NCBI GenBank assembly: GCA_947359465.1
Contig: OX375877.1
Coordinates: forward strand, 52,366,744 to 52,430,743
DNA: 64,000 nucleotides
Reading direction: 5' to 3'
Origin: Metellina segmentata
Lineage: Eukaryota > Arthropoda > Arachnida > Araneae > Tetragnathidae
Positions 60,193 through 64,000 of the stretch are shown in pieces (positions within the stretch are counted from its first letter, which is position 1; every line of letters begins with the position of its first letter). A program made the position numbers and the translations under genes. The notes below the pieces were generated by a model, which saw nothing but the letters and a program-made list of their open reading frames with translations, was not told the DNA's origin and searched no databases.

Positions 60193-61323
60193 TCATTCTA
60201 CTTCTTCAATAAATGGCTTCACTTTGGTTTGGGCAGAACAGTCTTCCTCATAGTTAATAGAATCTGAGACCATATCTGGTAACATTATCAGAACAAGATC
60301 AGAAGCAATGTCACTTAATGTACTTTCAAATTCAAGACTCCAACTCATGAAATATTCTATTTTTTTTACTGACAGCAATAACTTTTTCTTCAAGTTTTTG
60401 TCCACATCTTCCTTTTTGCAGATGATACATTTCAGTTCGAGGAAAAGCAACTTAATATCATGCAGGGCACAAACAACAAATGTAGAGGTCTTGGCATTGA
60501 TGGGTCCATGCATGATATTATTCACATCATTAACAATACTTTTTATAAATGTCAATGGGATATTGAACTCAGAATTATCAATTAGCCGTATTGAGTCTTG
60601 AAGCGATTCTACTAAAGAGAAATAATTTTTGCTCTCAGATAGCACTGGAGTTAATGCAAACATCGCATCAACAACTTCTTCAATAAAATCTCGCAAGTCA
60701 CAATTATAAAATCGACTAAGAAATGCATAAGAATACAGTACATTGACTAAATTATATTGGATGCACTCAGATGGCTTGGCTGATGTCAAGTCAGACAATT
60801 TTTTAACACTTAAAGGGTATGGTGGCCGAACAGCAACGTCATCTTTTAAAATTGGCTCTTTAGAATCGATCTCAGAGACAAGATGTAATTTTGTGACCGT
60901 CCACCACGGCTGCTTAATGGATACAATTGTTTCTAATTTCTTTTCATCTTCGACAAAAGTTTTAAAAGCCGCTTTTTCTTCATCATTCAGTTTCTGCCAT
61001 ATAACATTCTCGTCTGCATCGTTAATGTTAAGGCCGGCAAACCTGTCTTCCATATCTGGTTCGGTATCGAAAGAATCATCGACAGATTCATCTTCGAGTT
61101 TCTTCAAAATATGCAACATTTGTTCCCTGTCTGATCGATCACTGGCCTTCTCCTGCAACGACTGTTCGACCCACTCTCGATAAAATGCTTCACTGCAAAC
61201 TTCATGTTCACGACATTTGTAACAATATGTTGAACAGTATTTCTGATTACATCTTGGGCAAGAATAGATACCTTTACCCACTTTGCAGAACCCACAGTTT
61301 GGAGCCGCTTTTGATAAGCTCAT
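60193..61323 (-). CDS. ZNHIT2: Zinc finger HIT domain-containing protein 2 (ZNHIT2)
   Basis: An intronless 376-aa frame. The N-terminal HIT zinc finger has ligands C10, C13, C22, C25, C30, C34, H40 and C43 in the standard C-x2-C, C-x2-C-x4-C-x3-C-x5-H-x2-C order, followed by YREWVEQSL. An acidic stretch with FDTEPDMEDRFAGLNINDADENVIW comes next; a leucine-rich DRFAGLNI-type segment after the finger is typical of ZNHIT2. A long helical C-terminal part contains IQYNLVNVLYSYAFLSRFYN. Human ZNHIT2 is 403 aa, also intronless. It binds the R2TP/RUVBL chaperone and helps assemble the U5 snRNP (PRPF8). The ATG is preceded by an AT-rich leader. Neighbour on its 3' side is the ApaH-like phosphatase in the same orientation, 1.75 kb away, without apparent linkage. 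Confidence 0.93.
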   Translation of the reverse strand: MSLSKAAPNCGFCKVGKGIYSCPRCNQKYCSTYCYKCREHEVCSEAFYREWVEQSLQEKASDRSDREQMLHILKKLEDESVDDSFDTEPDMEDRFAGLNINDADENVIWQKLNDEEKAAFKTFVEDEKKLETIVSIKQPWWTVTKLHLVSEIDSKEPILKDDVAVRPPYPLSVKKLSDLTSAKPSECIQYNLVNVLYSYAFLSRFYNCDLRDFIEEVVDAMFALTPVLSESKNYFSLVESLQDSIRLIDNSEFNIPLTFIKSIVNDVNNIMHGPINAKTSTFVVCALHDIKLLFLELKCIICKKEDVDKNLKKKLLLSVKKIEYFMSWSLEFESTLSDIASDLVLIMLPDMVSDSINYEEDCSAQTKVKPFIEEVE

Positions 61324-61639
61324 ATTAATAACAATAAAACTAAAAAATTGTCTTTCAAGTAAGCTATCGGTACAGTACTTACGATGTTTCTTTTCCCAAT
61401 CAGGAAGCTATATCACATTTCAAATTGTAATGCCGAACTCGGATACAGTATTCGCTCTCTCTCTTAACAAGCAACAAAACAAAAAGCTATTAAATCCAGC
61501 TAGGCCGTATTAATTTATATTTCACTACAAAAATTCAGAAAAAAAAACACTAACACGGCATGCGCAATCAAAATTTTGTGAAACAGCAAAACAAAAGTAA
61601 ATTTTACAATGTTGCCATGTAAGACACAATTCCTAAATT

Positions 61640-61825
61640 TTTATGTTGGCGTGGTGTGGAAGTTTGGAGAGTGGGGGTGCCAGCTCAGGAGTTGCCTTAT
61701 TCTGACTTGGGATCAAAATTACGTAGTGTTATCCTCAGATTTTTCCCGTTGGGATTGATCCCGGACCATCATCAATAGCCCGTTGCATTGCACCAGTATG
61801 ACGTTAATTAAAATACCTACCTAGC
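61640..61825 (+). repeat. SINE S1, 5'-truncated copy
   Basis: Runs from GAAGTTTGGAGAGTGGGGGT through TGATCCCGGACCATCATCAA and TATGACGTTAATTAAAATACC with a short ACCTACCT tail. The tRNA head is missing. Confidence 0.85.
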
Positions 61826-61869
61826 TAAATTTAGAGTGATCTAAATTTGTGTGAGTATCGCTGTAATGT

Positions 61870-62090
61870 GGTATGGTATTTTTAATTAATGTGATACGAG
61901 AGTGACACAACTTCGTTGTGGTGTGGACCTTAGGCAAGAGATAGGTCGAACAAGTTCTGGCTACCTTAAAATGGTAGGTATTTCAATTAACTTTCTTTGA
62001 AATAAAACACCGAGCTATTGATGACGGTCCCGGTACGTCATACTAGAGCAATACAACGTGCTACTGACAACCGGCCCTTACGATGATGAA
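61870..62090. repeat. Fragments of SINE S1 tails
   Basis: Short, scrambled pieces: TTAATTAATGTGATACGAGA at 61880, GCTATTGATGACGGTCCCGG at 62012, GTCATACTAGAGCAATACAA at 62038. Each corresponds to the SINE 3' third. They are more diverged than 61640-61825. Confidence 0.55.
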
Positions 62091-62259
62091 GGATGTTGTA
62101 TTCGTTCCGGAATCATACTGACATCTTCTCTTTTAACTGCGAGCTTAAAGTAAGGGGCGAGGCATTTTAAACAGTATTACCCAGGTCACGCGATCTGGTG
62201 AGTGAACACATTTGTTCTGCTTCTGTTACACAGTGTGTAGAGTGTTTCAAAGACGGAAA

Positions 62260-62640
62260 TAAGGTACCTGGATTCGACCGTCAAGTCGTTTATTGGCTTG
62301 GACGACACAAACACACAATACAGGAACGTGCACCACTTGTGAACGGACAAACATTACATTAAATTAAAAGACATTTTAAATTTAGTTGAATACAAAGTCA
62401 TCAACCGTCCCATTTGCAATCATTGTTCTCTCTCCGCCTTTCGCAAAGCATTCTAGGCGCCCATGATGACGTAGGCCACGACGTAACAAGAGTAGCACTA
62501 CTCATCAACGCTACATGGTCGACAATCCTCAACTCATCCGTGGTTTACAAGTCGCGCTAGTCCGAGGCCAACGAAAAGATAAGGCCTGGGAAATATTTCG
62601 TGACGTCACAAACGGCGGCTTAGAAATCTCACATCGCTGT
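62260..62640 (-). repeat. Possible solo LTR of a retrotransposon
   Basis: The minus strand starts near TGTGACGTCACG and contains a CpG-richer promoter-like part. An AATAAA follows (GCCAATAAACGACTTG, about 62285-62300), and the block ends near CACACTGTGTAACA, as an LTR with U3, R and U5 would. No gag, pol or second LTR is present, and matching 4-6 bp target duplications could not be confirmed. Confidence 0.35.
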
Positions 62641-62729
62641 TTTCTTGAGTAGGACAATTTATTACTTCAGATAATTTATTTTAATTCTATAAAAGAACTT
62701 CAAAAATAAATCTGGAGTTAAAAGATAGC

Positions 62730-64000
62730 ATTTTGTTGTTCATTTTTCTTGAGTTTGATTAGTAATATATATTCCTATTAATTTTTATTAAAAACAGAGA
62801 AAAAAAATAACCTTTATTTTTAAAGAATAAATCTGATTGCATACATATTTTATACCTTTTTCACACACAAAAAGCATTAAAAAAATTTTCCCAACGTTAT
62901 TTTTGTTAATAAAATATTCATATTAAAATTCTTTTCTTGAAACAGTATTGAATAACAATATATACAAATTTTAATTCCTTCTTTTGAGTTGAAGTTTTTT
63001 GATAAGATGTTGAAATAACATGATTTTAAATTGATACTGAACTATCACAAGGAACACAATTCCCTTGAAAATTTAGTACACAATACTTTTTACCCCCTTG
63101 GAATAGTTTAAGGTTTATTTTGAAATTTATTTACTTATAAATGAATTATTTTTACCTGTTATGTGAAATAAAGAAATCTTTTCATAACATAACATTCTTT
63201 CATACTTCTTTTCAAACATTTCACCAAATATTATTTAAAATATAGAACAAAACACATCACATAAATTAACTATTCATTATCCCACATTATATTTAGAAAT
63301 AAGCTTATTATTATTTATATTTGAAGTTATTAAATGAACACATTACTAAATATGTGATATTTTTCATAATATTTTTTAACTTAAAATTAATATACTTATA
63401 TTTTTATTATTAAAGTATATCAAGCTGTCAACTTTCTTTTATCAGTTCCAGAAGTAAGCTTACAATCAGAAGAACACACAAATTTTCCCCCTAGTAAATT
63501 TAAAGTACACATGTTTTTCCTCTTGGAATATTTTCTTATAAATGAATTTATTTTACCTGTGGGTATGTGAACAAAAGAAAATTCAACAAATAAAGCAAAC
63601 TATATTTATTTTTAAAGAAACAATCTTTTCATTACATAAAAATTTTTTCATACTTGTTATCAAACATTTCACCAAATATTATTAGAAAATAGAACAAAAC
63701 ACATCACATAATGAGACTCTAAATATTCCCAAAACATATTTAGAAAAAGCTTATAACTCATTACATTTGAAGTTACTGAATGAATATTACTAAATATTTC
63801 AATGTGATATTTCTAATTCATAAAATTTTTGAACTCAAAGAAATTTGATCTACACACAACTTAATATATTTAAGATGTTTTAAATTTTTTCAACTTTCTT
63901 TCATCAGTTTTAGATTTAAGCTTATCGCTCATTACTTTTGTGTAGTTATTAAGACAAATATTGCCAATTATTTGAATTATATTTCTGACTTTTAAATAGG
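62730..64000. repeat. Diverged AT-rich tandem array, period about 400-460 bp
   Basis: CAAACATTTCACCAAATATT occurs at 63213 and 63661, TAGAACAAAACACATCACAT after each, CAACTTTCTT-TATCAGTT at 63429 and 63891, and CTTATAAATGAATT at about 63134 and 63534. Units are clearly diverged and the array continues past the window end. No coding capacity. Confidence 0.7.

Noticed and set aside
60743..61183. 146-codon plus-strand frame opposite ZNHIT2
   Set aside because: A serine/phenylalanine-rich shadow of the ZNHIT2 coding region; the minus frame has the HIT finger and full length.
57574..61323. The two intronless genes as recent retrocopies
   Set aside because: Both are intact with no visible poly(A) tract or flanking duplications, and ZNHIT2 is also single-exon in humans, so lack of introns is not evidence of recent retroposition.
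1..64000. CRISPR arrays, bacterial operons, riboswitches, phage attachment sites
   Set aside because: No regularly spaced short repeats with unique spacers and no prokaryotic gene organisation; the window is eukaryotic.

Overview
The window looks like a piece of an arthropod nuclear genome, most likely a chelicerate such as a spider. This placement is an inference and not proven. It is AT-rich, genes have long introns with GT/AG borders, and the spacer is crowded with decayed eukaryotic mobile elements (CR1-like and RNase-H-type LINEs, tRNA-derived SINEs, hAT, Tc1/mariner, Merlin/ISXO2-like, piggyBac-like TTAA elements, Helitron-like ends). There is no operon, CRISPR or bacterial signal. Nearly all open frames longer than 60 codons are chance frames or transposon debris; four host genes stand out.

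Host genes. (1) A minus-strand SLC7/LAT-type amino-acid transporter light chain covers 13094-35502 in ten coding exons. All junctions were read from the sequence and join to exactly 510 codons plus a stop. (2) A plus-strand DENR translation re-initiation factor lies at 43306-51919 in six coding exons (186 aa), one of them only 20 nt. (3) A minus-strand single-exon ApaH-like phosphatase of the PPP superfamily lies at 57574-58437 (287 aa). (4) A minus-strand single-exon ZNHIT2 (HIT zinc finger) lies at 60193-61323 (376 aa). These look like unrelated housekeeping functions (amino-acid import, ribosome recycling and re-initiation, dinucleotide or cap hydrolysis, R2TP/U5 snRNP assembly). I see no sign that they form one system.

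Layout. 1-7 kb: a mariner-like pseudogene, a CR1 tail, a cluster of SINE pieces and a hAT remnant. 7-13 kb: AT-rich sequence downstream of the transporter, perhaps partly its 3' UTR, with one short hAT element. 13-35.5 kb: the transporter, whose introns hold a Helitron-like element, a Tc1 deletion derivative with both inverted ends, a near-identical 483-bp tandem duplication, several MITEs, a LINE remnant and a 1.3-kb TTAA-flanked element. 35.5-43 kb: the presumed promoter side of the transporter, nested SINEs, two CR1 copies and a Merlin-type transposase broken by a hAT MITE. 43-52 kb: DENR, with a 1.56-kb hAT element (perfect 8-bp target duplication) inside one intron. 52-57.5 kb: spacer with two MITEs and a large interspersed repeat. 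57.5-61.3 kb: the two intronless genes. 61.6-64 kb: SINE pieces, an LTR-like block and a diverged AT-rich tandem array.

I found no convincing new biological system. The most useful observations are the animal ApaH-like phosphatase, the nested transposon insertions with readable target-site duplications, one SINE body carried by two different tRNA heads, and several repeat families with matching copies inside this single window.
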